From contig JADNRU010000008.1 of assembly GCA_016276965.1 (NCBI GenBank), forward strand, positions 1-38,395: a DNA stretch of 38,395 bases. Direction: 5' to 3'. This document shows, one piece after another, positions 8,041-16,510 of the stretch; position 1 is the stretch's first letter, and each line of letters begins with the position of its first letter. The notes below the pieces were generated by a model. It was not told the origin of the DNA. It was given only the letters and a program-made list of their open reading frames with translations, and searched no databases. A program made the translations under genes and the position numbers. This stretch comes from Nitrosopumilales archaeon (GTDB lineage: Archaea; Thermoproteota; Nitrososphaeria; Nitrososphaerales; Nitrosopumilaceae).

Positions 8041-9339
8041 TTAAGCTTGGTCAATTACCTTATCAAAATTCCAAATTGATTTTTTGATCTTTTTTGGATA
8101 ATCAAGATAACCTGATTCTTGTAATTTTTGTACTACAAAAGCCGAATATGCAGGAGCTCCCGTAGCTCCAGGCGAATTGTAATTAATTATGTGGTAGGAA
8201 TAAGAATTTTGTAGCTCCAATACATCTGGCAAAAATTTTCCTTTAGGGGTTATTACAGGCGATCTAATTCCTGCAGTTCCACGTTCTGAAAAGTAATCAG
8301 GTTTTATCTTTGGAATGAATTTTTGCACTCGTTTAATCATAGCGGTTTTTGAAATTGAGCTAAGCCATTCTTTAGAAATTAACGATAAAAATTCCGGATC
8401 AGAAAGTAGCTTGAGGGCATTGCCAGTAACAATTTCTTTTAATTTTGAAATGGATGTTGTGATGTCACCCAAATATCCCGAATAAGTTTCCGGACTGGGA
8501 ATTGGTACAGCGTTAGGACCAACCTCACTTTGTCCATTTGCTTTTTTGATCCAATGTGGATCTAAAAATGGATATCCCTTAAATTCTGCTACAGTGTAAA
8601 TTGTAGTTTTAACCAAGTCACTGTATTTCTTATCAGCAATCCAATATTCACCTCTAAAATGAAGATCAGAATATTCTTTTGCTAAATCGCATAGCTGTGC
8701 AACATCAAGAGAATTTCCTCCAGCACAATTAATTATAAAATTAGATGAAAACTTTATGTCATTTTCTAGAAATATAGTGACTTCGTTTCCGTCATTTTTA
8801 ATGGAATGAACCTTATGTCCTAACAAAAATTGTGTTCCGTTCTTTTCAGAATATTTTTTAATTTCTCTAGTGAATGCACCAAAATCAGAAGAAACCTCTT
8901 TAGGACAAAATAATGCTGAATGACCTTTCACGTTTGGTTCTTTTTTTGAAACTTCCTTACTATCTAAAAGAGTAAGATCATCTTCTGACAAACCATTTTG
9001 AATTCCCCATTTCATAAATTCTTCAAGACTTTTGTGTTGTTCTTCATTTAGTGCTAATTCTAAAACTCCAGTTTTGTTCCAAGGTATGTTTCTCTCTAGG
9101 GCAAGATTCTGCCACATTTCATATGAAATTAAAGATGCTTTTGCCAAGTGTTTCTGAGTTTTTGGATTTAGATAAAATGGAGAATGAATGACTCCAGTAT
9201 TGCGGCTGCTTGCATGCATTGCCACATCAGATTCTTTTTCAATCAAACAGATTTTTAGATCATATTGAGATGAAATCCAATAAGAAATTGTAGTACCAAG
9301 AATTCCACCGCCTATAATTGCTATATCAAATTTAGCCAA
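8041..9339 (-). CDS. lhgO: L-2-hydroxyglutarate oxidase-like FAD-dependent oxidoreductase
   Basis: This is a member of the DAO/FAD oxidoreductase fold and most similar in motifs to LhgO, which oxidises L-2-hydroxyglutarate to 2-oxoglutarate. IAIIGGGILGTT near the N-terminus is the FAD dinucleotide-binding motif. ASSRNTGVIHSPFY, then HFRGEYW and VGPNAVP later, are LhgO-type signatures, and the C-terminus has NYNSPGATGAPAYS for flavin contacts. The 432-aa length is near the family norm. No transmembrane anchor is apparent. A role in recycling a by-product of 2-oxoglutarate metabolism is plausible but substrate is not proven by sequence. Confidence 0.85.
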   Translation of the reverse strand: MAKFDIAIIGGGILGTTISYWISSQYDLKICLIEKESDVAMHASSRNTGVIHSPFYLNPKTQKHLAKASLISYEMWQNLALERNIPWNKTGVLELALNEEQHKSLEEFMKWGIQNGLSEDDLTLLDSKEVSKKEPNVKGHSALFCPKEVSSDFGAFTREIKKYSEKNGTQFLLGHKVHSIKNDGNEVTIFLENDIKFSSNFIINCAGGNSLDVAQLCDLAKEYSDLHFRGEYWIADKKYSDLVKTTIYTVAEFKGYPFLDPHWIKKANGQSEVGPNAVPIPSPETYSGYLGDITTSISKLKEIVTGNALKLLSDPEFLSLISKEWLSSISKTAMIKRVQKFIPKIKPDYFSERGTAGIRSPVITPKGKFLPDVLELQNSYSYHIINYNSPGATGAPAYSAFVVQKLQESGYLDYPKKIKKSIWNFDKVIDQA

Positions 9340-9384
9340 CGATTAGTTAGTTTATGATTTACACATTAATTGATTTTGAAAAGG

Positions 9385-9481
9385 CGCCGGGAGAGAGATT
9401 TGAACTCTCGTACCCTTGCGAGTACGCGCTTTATGGTAATTATTTCCAGGCGCGCGCCCTACCAGGCTAGGCGACCCCGGC
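9385..9481 (-). tRNA. tRNA-Ser(GGA) with a 13-nt intron
   Basis: The minus strand folds as a class II tRNA. The acceptor stem GCCGGGG pairs with TCCCGGC (one G-U), with discriminator G at 9385 and no encoded CCA. The D-arm is GCCT/GGGC with GG in the loop. The anticodon stem CGCGC/GCGCG encloses a 20-nt loop. The variable arm is a 5-bp stem with loop GCAA, and the T-arm is GAGAG/CTCTC with TTCAAAT. Taking CTGGAA as positions 32-37 gives anticodon GGA (9447-9445). The extra 13 nt (9443-9431) sit between 37 and 38, the canonical archaeal intron site. The long variable arm supports serine. Mature length is 84 nt without CCA. Confidence 0.9.
9431..9443 (-). other. tRNA-Ser intron (13 nt)
   Basis: ATAATTACCATAA on the minus strand interrupts the anticodon loop after position 37. 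An ACC/CCA stretch in it can pair with TGG of the anticodon loop, as in bulge-helix-bulge introns cut by the archaeal splicing endonuclease. The flanking A residues make the exact boundary ambiguous by one or two bases. Confidence 0.7.
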
Positions 9482-9543
9482 ACTTTGTTCGCCAGAATAA
9501 TTCCAGTAATGCTGATTATATAATACGTTATACTGGAGAAAAA

Positions 9544-9987
9544 TTATTTGAAAATATTAATTGTAATAGATTTTTTTACAGTTTGGTCATCATCAATTGC
9601 AATTGATGTTATTTTGTAAGTTCCCTGTTTTAGAGGATCTCCATCTGATTTTATTTGATCCCAGACAAATGTAATTTCCTGTTTTGGCTCAAGTGTTGAT
9701 ATGACCTGAGCAGAAATGGGAGAATAAAGCTCTCTTCCATCTAGTCCTGTAATTTTTAATCCATAGGATGCATCTGAAAATGTCAAGGGGACAGTTCCTG
9801 AATTTATTATTTTTATGGTAATTTCTTCTCCTTTATCAAAATCGGTTTTTTCAGTTACAATTGAAAGTGAAGATCCCTCCACAAATTCCAATTGAGTGTT
9901 ATTATCAATTTTCACAAAAAATAAACCAAATGCGCCTCCTGCCACAACTCCGAGTATAATTGCAATGACTAATCCGCGTGGAACCAT
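9544..9987 (-). CDS. Membrane-anchored extracytoplasmic protein with a BsuPI/Ig-like domain
   Basis: The 147-aa protein begins with one N-terminal hydrophobic segment (about residues 5-25, GLVIAIILGVVAGGAFGLFF), a signal anchor, followed by an all-beta domain outside the membrane. The pattern 'F-V-W-D-Q ... G-D-P-L-K-Q-G-T-Y-K-I' resembles the intracellular proteinase inhibitor (BsuPI) / Ig-like fold found in many cell-surface proteins. The ATG at 9987 is preferred to a TTG two codons upstream. It stands downstream of the cbf5 operon in the same direction, with a gap of 27 nt, so it may be read through. Its partner is unknown. Confidence 0.65.
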   Translation of the reverse strand: MVPRGLVIAIILGVVAGGAFGLFFVKIDNNTQLEFVEGSSLSIVTEKTDFDKGEEITIKIINSGTVPLTFSDASYGLKITGLDGRELYSPISAQVISTLEPKQEITFVWDQIKSDGDPLKQGTYKITSIAIDDDQTVKKSITINIFK

Positions 9988-10014
9988 TTTCAAGAATCCA
10001 TTCTAAAATACTTC

Positions 10015-11025
10015 TTAATTGTGTTGTTTTGATGTCAAAGTTTGTTTTGTTTTCCAGCTTTTAGGATATGTGTTTGGGGGCATGATGATTCGTTTAGTTT
10101 CAAAAGAGTATCCTTTGATATTTTCCTTTATCTCTAATTCGGATAATAATGCCACAGCCAAGGCAACGATTTCTCCTTTTAGAGTGTAAATTCCCACAAG
10201 ATCACCCTTTTTTAGATTTGGTGAAACTTGTAATACTCCAGGAATTGCAAGTTGTGCTCCATGACACAAGGCATCAACTGCAGAATCCCTAATCACTACT
10301 GATTTTATTTCACTGAGTGCATATTCAATTGGTTTAATTTGTTCAAGCAGTTTTGAATCATCTTTTTTTTCTTCCCATAAAGCGTACGCGTTGGCAAGCT
10401 CATGCATCGTAACTAATGGAAAGTCTTCTTTAAATTGATGAACTCTGGTTCTACGAAGCTCAATCATCGTAGCACCAGGTCCTAAAATTTCTCCAATGTC
10501 ATAGATTAGCTTTCTAATGTAGGTTCCAGCTTCGCACAAAACCCTAATTAAAAAAAGTCGGTCTTTTTGTTCCAATAATTCCAATTCGTAGATGTTTCTG
10601 ATTCTAGTCCTCCTAAGAACTGAAGAACGTTGGGGTGGCTTTTGATAAATTTCTCCAGTAAATTGATTCAAAACCTCGTCGAGTTTTTCCTTTGAGGGCA
10701 TGGAATGTAGTCTTCCTAAAGCATGATACTCCTTTGGTCCATAAAGTAAAACCTCTAGTGCTTTGGTGCCTTCTCCTAATCCCAGTGGTAAGACTCCAGA
10801 AACTTGTGGGTCCAGCGTTCCGCTGTGGCCAGCCTTTGGAATTTTTAAAATTCGTTTTGTCCAGGCTACTGTTTCATGGCTCGTAGGACCAGGTGGCTTG
10901 TTCAAAATGATTAAACCATAGTTTAGAAGTTGTTTTACAGTTCTTTTATCATAATAGGTTCCATATTCATCATTTGTTAAATCCTGATCAATTGTGACCA
11001 AATTCTGTAGTTGTTTTAGTGTCAT
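10015..11025 (-). CDS. cbf5: H/ACA RNP pseudouridine synthase Cbf5 (TruB family)
   Basis: Cbf5 is the catalytic subunit of archaeal H/ACA guide ribonucleoproteins, converting uridine to pseudouridine in rRNA, and it can act on tRNA position 55. The TruB domain shows LNKPPGPTSHE and AGHSGTLDPQVSGVLPLGLG, the latter with the catalytic Asp in GTLDP. A C-terminal PUA domain (about 250-325) includes VLQVSPNLKKGDLVGIYTL. The 336-aa length is right for the archaeal protein. ATG at 11025 overlaps the cmk stop by 4 nt (ATGA), so translation is coupled. It is the last clear gene of the spc-type operon. Confidence 0.95.
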   Translation of the reverse strand: MTLKQLQNLVTIDQDLTNDEYGTYYDKRTVKQLLNYGLIILNKPPGPTSHETVAWTKRILKIPKAGHSGTLDPQVSGVLPLGLGEGTKALEVLLYGPKEYHALGRLHSMPSKEKLDEVLNQFTGEIYQKPPQRSSVLRRTRIRNIYELELLEQKDRLFLIRVLCEAGTYIRKLIYDIGEILGPGATMIELRRTRVHQFKEDFPLVTMHELANAYALWEEKKDDSKLLEQIKPIEYALSEIKSVVIRDSAVDALCHGAQLAIPGVLQVSPNLKKGDLVGIYTLKGEIVALAVALLSELEIKENIKGYSFETKRIIMPPNTYPKSWKTKQTLTSKQHN

Positions 11026-11582
11026 AGTAATTCACTTACTGTTTTTTTTGCAATTTCTAATACTTGGTTTGCATCAAGTTCATCAGTATCAATAATTTTA
11101 TCAAAGAAAGATAGGTTTTCACCAAAATCAAAGTTGTACAACTTTTTGTAAAGTTTCTTATTCTCATCGTATCTATGCTTTACAATTTCTAAAGCATCCT
11201 CTAGAGGAACATTATCTCTTGCCTTCATTCTATTTGCACTATTTTTGTGTGAGCCTGCCAACCAAATTTTAATACCGTCATCAACAAGCCATGGTAAAGT
11301 GTAGCTGGTGATTACAACGTTTCCTTTCATAAATAATTCCTTTAATTTTTCGTCTACCTTTATGTCAAATTTGGAGTTATCTGCACGCTGATTCAAAAAC
11401 TTCATGCCTTCTGGTGTATCCCACCAATCATCCCCCTGAGTTTGAAAACCCAGTTCTTTGGCTAATTCTTTTAAAATGTCACCTCCACTAAGGTATGTTA
11501 AACCAAATTCTTTTGCCAAACCTTTTGCCACAGTTGTTTTGCCAACTGCTGGTGGACCAGTAATGATTATTGATTTTATCAA
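11022..11582 (-). CDS. cmk: Cytidylate kinase (archaeal CMP kinase)
   Basis: This enzyme phosphorylates CMP/dCMP with ATP. The Walker A loop is GPPAVGKTT (residues 9-17), followed by LSGGDILKELAKELG, which is typical of the short archaeal CMK, and RMKARDNVPLEDALEIV forms the lid region. The start is a TTG whose last two bases lie in the DUF106 stop codon (TTGA), which supports the unusual start. In many archaea eL14 or eL34 genes sit beside cmk in this operon; none is present here. Confidence 0.9.
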   Translation of the reverse strand: MIKSIIITGPPAVGKTTVAKGLAKEFGLTYLSGGDILKELAKELGFQTQGDDWWDTPEGMKFLNQRADNSKFDIKVDEKLKELFMKGNVVITSYTLPWLVDDGIKIWLAGSHKNSANRMKARDNVPLEDALEIVKHRYDENKKLYKKLYNFDFGENLSFFDKIIDTDELDANQVLEIAKKTVSELL

Positions 11583-12211
11583 GAAAGACCCATGGAAGTT
11601 TTTGTTATCTTCATAATAATCCCACTAAACGCAATTGATGACAGAAAGTACCAAGCCCAAAGATAAAGTGCGTTTTCTTGTTCACATACATTTTCAGGAT
11701 CAAAAACTTTTTCTGCAGTACAAGTAAGTTGGAAAAAGTCACCGGGTATTACGTTTAGTGGAATTGGGGAAAGAGCTACAGTATACGAAAAGAGGGTTGG
11801 TAACACAAAATAAAAAATCATCAATAATGGGATAATTGTTATCAGCATTGGTCTCATGTTCATTTGCATCATCTCCATGTTCATTTTGTTCATATAGGGA
11901 GATTTTTTGTTCATTTCTGCAATCTTTTCTTGATCTTTTGACCTAAAGGCGGCCATTCGCTCTTTTTGCCAAGCTCTGGTTTCTTTCATAATTCTTTTTA
12001 GCTTTACTTGGTCAACTAGCTTTTTTCTTACTCCCGAATTGAACAAGTTAAGAAGCAATGCAAAACCAATCATTACAAAAGCTGATGGCAGCATTCCCTT
12101 AATTATTGGGTCATCGCTTCCAAAGCCTTTATCTCCGGCTATACCAAACAAATCACCCTGTAAAAAAACAGAATCTAGAATCTGGAATATGAAACTAATT
12201 TCAATGGTCAT
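11579..12211 (-). CDS. DUF106 / YidC-Oxa1-EMC3-like membrane protein insertase
   Basis: DUF106 proteins are archaeal relatives of YidC, Oxa1 and EMC3/TMCO1 that help insert membrane proteins beside SecY. About three hydrophobic segments are visible: residues about 42-60, about 121-145 and about 185-203. Between the first two lies a charged coiled-coil-like stretch (roughly 60-115) rich in Lys, Arg and Met that ends in MNMEMMQMNMRPM, the ribosome- or substrate-facing methionine-rich region. The gene is flanked by 4-nt overlaps on both sides and lies in the secY-adkA operon, as in other archaea. Confidence 0.88.
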   Translation of the reverse strand: MTIEISFIFQILDSVFLQGDLFGIAGDKGFGSDDPIIKGMLPSAFVMIGFALLLNLFNSGVRKKLVDQVKLKRIMKETRAWQKERMAAFRSKDQEKIAEMNKKSPYMNKMNMEMMQMNMRPMLITIIPLLMIFYFVLPTLFSYTVALSPIPLNVIPGDFFQLTCTAEKVFDPENVCEQENALYLWAWYFLSSIAFSGIIMKITKTSMGLS

Positions 12212-12786
12212 ATCTCTATTGCCTCTATTACTGCTTGGGCTGCTTCATCAACCTTTCCTTCAGCATTAAGAAGGGGTTTCATTGGAGAACCAGATAGTAC
12301 CGAACAGCTCGAAACCATTGCATCCTGAACTGCAAGCTCCTTTTTGATTGATTCTATTGAAACTAAATCTCGATTTCGAGTTTTATCTTTCATTCTTCTG
12401 TTGTAAATTTCCTCTGGTCTAGCAGAAACTGAGATAAAGTTGGCAGGTTTAATTATATCCAAAACATGTGTTGGGAGTCCCGGATAAAACCCTGCTTTAG
12501 TTGCTATGAATGCATGTGTATCAATTATTACTAAATCATCTTCAAGTTTCGAAATTTTTTCTGCTGCCAATTTTTGAAATTTCTTTTGTTCAGGCATGGA
12601 TAGTCTTCGTAATTCGTCTCTATCACTAATTCCATTCTTTTTTGCTTCCTCCAACATTACAGTTCCAAAGCTTTGTACGATAACACTCGTTTGTTTTGCT
12701 TTTAGTTTTTCTACAATTTTTGCAACAAGAGTTGACTTTCCAACACCTGGAATTCCAACAATTATTACTTTCTTACTTTCTGCCAA
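12208..12786 (-). CDS. adkA: Adenylate kinase (archaeal AdkA)
   Basis: AdkA interconverts ATP and AMP with two ADP. The P-loop is VGIPGVGKST, and the AMP and lid segments include SARPEEIYNRRMKDKTRNRD with the conserved arginines. Candidate starts are TTG at 12786 (MAESKKVIIVG), GTG at 12795 and TTG at 12798; the nearest one gives the usual short N-terminus of archaeal AdkA and is used here. The gene overlaps the end of secY by 14 nt and the DUF106 start by 4 nt (ATGA). Confidence 0.88.
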   Translation of the reverse strand: MAESKKVIIVGIPGVGKSTLVAKIVEKLKAKQTSVIVQSFGTVMLEEAKKNGISDRDELRRLSMPEQKKFQKLAAEKISKLEDDLVIIDTHAFIATKAGFYPGLPTHVLDIIKPANFISVSARPEEIYNRRMKDKTRNRDLVSIESIKKELAVQDAMVSSCSVLSGSPMKPLLNAEGKVDEAAQAVIEAIEI

Positions 12787-14203
12787 GCAAAGCACCAAGA
12801 CGGGGCATTACAACCTCTACTTGTTCTCTTATCAATTGGTTGTAATAGTTAATCAAAATATCAACCATCAACAGTAAACCAATTCCTGAACCAAATACTC
12901 CCAATACATCAGAGACTCCAGCTAACAGACCAAGGATAAATGAACCAATTAGAGTAACGGATGGAATGTATTTGTTAAGTAATGCTTCTATTGGCTGGTT
13001 TGAGCGTCTAAAGCCAGGTACTTGTACATCTGCATCTAGCAGATTTTTTGCAGCACTTTTTGGTGAAAGGCCACCAAGTTCTACCCATAGTTTTCCAAAA
13101 ATCACAACTATAATTATCATAAATATAACATAGCCAACCGCTCGCATAGGATCTAATACAGCAATATCGAGTCCTCGTGGTGGAGTCATATAGTAGACTA
13201 GTCCCCCAATTGGAGTAGAGGGACTAGTTGGATCAAACTGGACCAAAAAATTCATGATGGTACTATTGTTCTGCGGGTTGAGGTTAGCCCAAAGCATTTG
13301 TCCCATAAAAACAACATTGGCAGTAAGGGCTGATGCTAAAATTACTGGAATGTTTGAAACATACATCATTTTGATTGGATAAACTGCAGAGAATCCTCGA
13401 TATTTTGTGGAGACAATAGGAATTTCTATCTTAACTCCTTGAGTAAACACTAGAATTAGCATTATTCCTGCAGTTAGTAACAGACCAAAAATGCTTGGAA
13501 GCTGATTATACCTAAAGAATATGTCACTGAGATCTCCTGCCATTACTGACTCTGTAACAAAGGGAATCACACCAATGGCAAAGCCATCACCAGCCGGTAG
13601 AGGACTAAGTAAGCTCCAAAGAATTTGTTGAGCAACACCTGCCATAATGAAAAGACTAATTCCGCTTCCTAATCCCCATCCTTTCTGAATAGTTTCATCT
13701 AAGAACATGATTATTACAGATGCCCCCATCAGCTGACCAATCAGAATGTAGAGTACATGTGGTTCTGTAATTCCTGGACCATATACTGCAAATCCATAAA
13801 CAGCCGACTCTGCTACAATGACAATGTAGGTAACTAGCTTAGTTGCTGTCTGAAATATTCCTCTTTCTTCTGGTTTTTTGAAATCAAATTTTAGAATTTC
13901 AGATCCTCGTAATAATTGCATTAATAGTCCAGCAGTAACTATCGGACCTATTCCAAGCTCAACTAGTGTTCCTTGTTGTGATGCAAAAATTACTCTTGCA
14001 AATGCAAGAAAGTCAAATTCTGGAGTCGTTGCACCAAAAAGTGGTGTTTGACCCATTATCATGTAAATTAATAATATTCCACCACACCAAAGCAATTTAG
14101 TCTGTAATGAGAGTTTCTTTTTTGGTTTTGGTACCTGAGGAAGATAAGGTTCTAACCTTCCAACTACTTTCCTAACAAATAGAGTTGCTGATCCTTCAGC
14201 CAT
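12773..14203 (-). CDS. secY: Protein translocase subunit SecY
   Basis: SecY is the pore of the Sec translocon. The 476-aa protein has ten hydrophobic segments. The plug-region start TPLFGATTPEF follows TM1, and the conserved TM2 region contains GIGPIVTAGLLMQLL. The archaeal-type loop after TM8 (ELGGLSPKSAAKNLLDADVQ) and the basic C-terminus are intact. It sits between uL15 (8-nt overlap) and adkA, the standard archaeal spc order. Its small partner SecE is encoded separately at 25.7 kb. Confidence 0.97.
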   Translation of the reverse strand: MAEGSATLFVRKVVGRLEPYLPQVPKPKKKLSLQTKLLWCGGILLIYMIMGQTPLFGATTPEFDFLAFARVIFASQQGTLVELGIGPIVTAGLLMQLLRGSEILKFDFKKPEERGIFQTATKLVTYIVIVAESAVYGFAVYGPGITEPHVLYILIGQLMGASVIIMFLDETIQKGWGLGSGISLFIMAGVAQQILWSLLSPLPAGDGFAIGVIPFVTESVMAGDLSDIFFRYNQLPSIFGLLLTAGIMLILVFTQGVKIEIPIVSTKYRGFSAVYPIKMMYVSNIPVILASALTANVVFMGQMLWANLNPQNNSTIMNFLVQFDPTSPSTPIGGLVYYMTPPRGLDIAVLDPMRAVGYVIFMIIIVVIFGKLWVELGGLSPKSAAKNLLDADVQVPGFRRSNQPIEALLNKYIPSVTLIGSFILGLLAGVSDVLGVFGSGIGLLLMVDILINYYNQLIREQVEVVMPRLGALLGRK

Positions 14204-14621
14204 TATTTTTTAACACCTCGCCCCCAGCTTGTTTGACCTTTTCTTCTGCTGATTTTGTGAACTGCTTGATTTTCACAGTATAGCCATTTTTTATTTGGCC
14301 TCCTCCCAGGAGTTTATCATACCCTAGGATATTGAGATCTATAATCTTTTTGTCTCCTTCCTGTTTTCCAGATTTTGCAAACAAGTCATCAAGATCGCGG
14401 ACACTAGTCCATTTTTTTGTAATGTTTGGGTGAGGTGGATGAGTAGAATCATGACCAAAATGATCTGGATAATATTTTAACATTGTACTAAAATGATGCT
14501 TTAGCATTCCAGATTTTCCCAGACCGCCTTTGTGCCCACTGGCTCTATGTTGTGCTACTTGGCCCCAGCCATGAGTTCTGGAGCCCCGGAGTTTTCTGGT
14601 TTTTCTATATCTAGTTGGCAT
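14196..14621 (-). CDS. rpl15: Ribosomal protein uL15
   Basis: uL15 is a large-subunit protein that binds 23S rRNA early in assembly. The N-terminal basic arm begins MPTRYRKTRKLRGSRTHGWG with the archaeal/eukaryotic glycine-rich segment HRASGHKGGLGKSG. The C-terminal globular domain is short (141 aa overall). It overlaps secY by 8 nt and follows uL30 by one base, so translation is coupled along the operon. Confidence 0.96.
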   Translation of the reverse strand: MPTRYRKTRKLRGSRTHGWGQVAQHRASGHKGGLGKSGMLKHHFSTMLKYYPDHFGHDSTHPPHPNITKKWTSVRDLDDLFAKSGKQEGDKKIIDLNILGYDKLLGGGQIKNGYTVKIKQFTKSAEEKVKQAGGEVLKNNG

Positions 14622-14622
14622 T

Positions 14623-15090
14623 TCAAATCATATTCCTAATCAGAGTAACTAGTTCTTTATTGTATCCAAGTATTCCTTTTTGTCCGTACAATTTCTTTGT
14701 ACTGCGCTTAAAGCCGTGCCTTGGAGGAGATAAAGCAAACCAAGGTTTTAGAGGAGATAGTTTTGATAATGATGTTTTTCCTTCTGCCAACGAAGTGGCA
14801 AGTTCGTCAATGCTTTTGAATCCAATATCTGAGATATCTTTTGAAGTGATTTTTTTGTATCCTGATTTACGACCTCGCTTATCTAGCAAATCCTTCGTGG
14901 TTGGAATATCGATTTCTTGCCAAGAAACATAATGCTTAATTTTGTTTAACATTCCCAACGTATTTTCTTTAGCTGGAACTATTGTTGCTCGGAATTTTTT
15001 TTCGAGTTTTAAAAGCCTAAGAGTAGTGGTTGCCCAATGAGGAACATCGGCTTGGCCTTTTATTCTTAAAACCAAGAAAGCTTTTGCCAT
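14623..15090 (-). CDS. rpl30: Ribosomal protein uL30
   Basis: This is the archaeal/eukaryotic long form (155 aa), beginning MAKAFLVLRIKGQADVP, with a C-terminal extension containing SPPRHGFKRSTKK. The ATG at 15090 is preferred to an in-frame GTG at 15099, which would overlap the uS5 stop. It lies in the canonical uL18-uS5-uL30-uL15 order. Confidence 0.96.
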   Translation of the reverse strand: MAKAFLVLRIKGQADVPHWATTTLRLLKLEKKFRATIVPAKENTLGMLNKIKHYVSWQEIDIPTTKDLLDKRGRKSGYKKITSKDISDIGFKSIDELATSLAEGKTSLSKLSPLKPWFALSPPRHGFKRSTKKLYGQKGILGYNKELVTLIRNMI

Positions 15091-15095
15091 TTTTT

Positions 15096-15749
15096 TCACC
15101 CTTGACTAAATGTTTGAATAAGACATTGTAAAACAGCCTTTGATGTAGAGTTCATTGTTGGAGTAGATCCTTTTGCCGTAGTCCATGCATCTTTTAATCC
15201 TGCAAGTCTCAATAAATTTCTAATTTTTCCACCTGCTACTAGTCCTAGTCCTCTAGGTGCTGGCAAAATTTCAATTGTGACACTTCCTCCTCTACCTCTA
15301 ACTTTGAATGGAACAGAGTGCTTTTGATCACATCTACACTCCCAGCTTCCACATCCTAACTTTACAGGGCTAACATTAAGGTAAGATGCGGTTGTTGCTT
15401 TTTCAATTGCAATTCTCATCTGTCGTGATTTTCCGCGACCAATTCCTAACCAACCATTTTCGTTTCCAGCTGCAACCAGAGCCTTGAATCTTGTTGATTG
15501 CCCATTTGCAGTCATTTTTTGAATAATTCCTACATCAATTACTTCTGTCTTCAAATCTGGGAGAAGTTTTTTTATTATTCCGGCTTCTTGGATTCTATAA
15601 CCATTTTCTAAAATTTCTTCCATTGATGTAATTTGGCCTGCTGCAACCTTTTTTCCAAGACTAGTTTTTGGAATCCATGGTGCTTCCTCTCTGGGTTTTC
15701 GTTCTCTTCGTTGAAATTTCCTTTCTGGTCTTTTTTGTACTTGACTCAT
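15096..15749 (-). CDS. rps5: Ribosomal protein uS5
   Basis: uS5 is a small-subunit protein at the mRNA entry channel. The double-stranded RNA-binding-like S5 domain contains ALVAAGNENGWLGIGRGKS, and the C-terminal S5 domain has RGGSVTIEILPAPRGLGLV. The N-terminal basic tail (about residues 1-25, rich in Arg and Lys) precedes it. The CGSWECRCDQKHSVPF insert is the archaeal form. The ATG overlaps the uL18 stop by 4 nt (ATGA). Confidence 0.97.
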   Translation of the reverse strand: MSQVQKRPERKFQRRERKPREEAPWIPKTSLGKKVAAGQITSMEEILENGYRIQEAGIIKKLLPDLKTEVIDVGIIQKMTANGQSTRFKALVAAGNENGWLGIGRGKSRQMRIAIEKATTASYLNVSPVKLGCGSWECRCDQKHSVPFKVRGRGGSVTIEILPAPRGLGLVAGGKIRNLLRLAGLKDAWTTAKGSTPTMNSTSKAVLQCLIQTFSQG

Positions 15750-16234
15750 GCCGACTTTACCTCACTATCTATTGTAGACTTTACTTTTTCAATATCATTT
15801 TTAACAGAAAGATGTTCGCCTTTAATTCTGTCTTCGGATGGAAAGGCTTCTGGATCAGCTGGAATTTGAAGACCGGCATCAATTGCACCTTTTAGTGCTG
15901 CACCAATTCTTTGTGTGTATCTACTAGTACCAGTGTACAATATTGCATCCTTTACACCATTTAGCGATGCTTTTTTCCCTGCAAAGTAGCCTGTTAAATA
16001 AGCAGCAGAAATACTTTTTCTTGAACCCTTCCAGCCTTTACCAAGTAAAAATCTGGAATGAGCTGATGCAAGTACTTTGTCCCCAGCAAGTTCAGGTTTA
16101 TGAATTTGAACCTGAGTGTTTTCGTTTGAAATTTTAACAGTAACAAAATTTCTTTTGCCCATAAGCATTGCTTTACGTCTTCTATAGTTTGTCTTCTTCT
16201 CTCTTAATCTCCTCAATATTTTTGAATAGGCCAT
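15746..16234 (-). CDS. rpl18: Ribosomal protein uL18
   Basis: uL18 binds 5S rRNA. The protein starts MAYSKILRRLREKKTNYRRR, with the archaeal 162-aa length and the conserved YLTGYFAGKKA segment. It is the first gene of the minus-strand operon in this window; the upstream neighbours usual in archaea (eL32, eL19) are absent here and lie at 23.7 kb. TTTATAAG at 16261-16268 is placed for a near-leaderless transcript at the ATG 16234. Confidence 0.96.
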   Translation of the reverse strand: MAYSKILRRLREKKTNYRRRKAMLMGKRNFVTVKISNENTQVQIHKPELAGDKVLASAHSRFLLGKGWKGSRKSISAAYLTGYFAGKKASLNGVKDAILYTGTSRYTQRIGAALKGAIDAGLQIPADPEAFPSEDRIKGEHLSVKNDIEKVKSTIDSEVKSA

Positions 16235-16510
16235 CTATAAAGCAAAAATTTGAATATGCTCTTATAAACTTAAGTCGCGTAGAAAGCCAATTCGTTAATT
16301 ATTTGTACAATTATCTTTGCCTGTCAATTCCCATCAGGGTAAGAGTGCCTTTTACCATCTCAAGGTTACGAATTTTATTAGTTATTACACTGCTTAGCTC
16401 ATATTCCTAGTATTTTTGATTTGAAAAACATTACTTTAGATGGTATGAATTTTTTCTTATTTTATTCAAATTCTCTCGAATTAAATGGTAGAAAAGTTCC
16501 ATACTAAACA
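16235..16510. other. Intergenic region: uL18 operon promoter and an unexplained AT-rich stretch
   Basis: This gap lies upstream of the uL18 operon. The TATA box TTTATAAG (16261-16268, minus) is the probable main promoter. No credible gene was found. Two features remain unexplained: an inverted repeat TACCATCT (16353-16360) / AGATGGTA (16438-16445), and a short hairpin GGTAA/TTACC (16338-16356) that overlaps the first arm. No tRNA, C/D-box pair or other known RNA was recognised. Confidence 0.4.

Noticed and set aside
9370-9606. Plus-strand open frame of 78 codons
   Set aside because: It runs across the tRNA-Ser gene, which has full cloverleaf support.
16168-16410. Plus-strand open frame of 80 codons upstream of uL18
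   Set aside because: It crosses the uL18 start and its promoter, and the encoded sequence has no domain features; it appears to be chance in AT-rich sequence.
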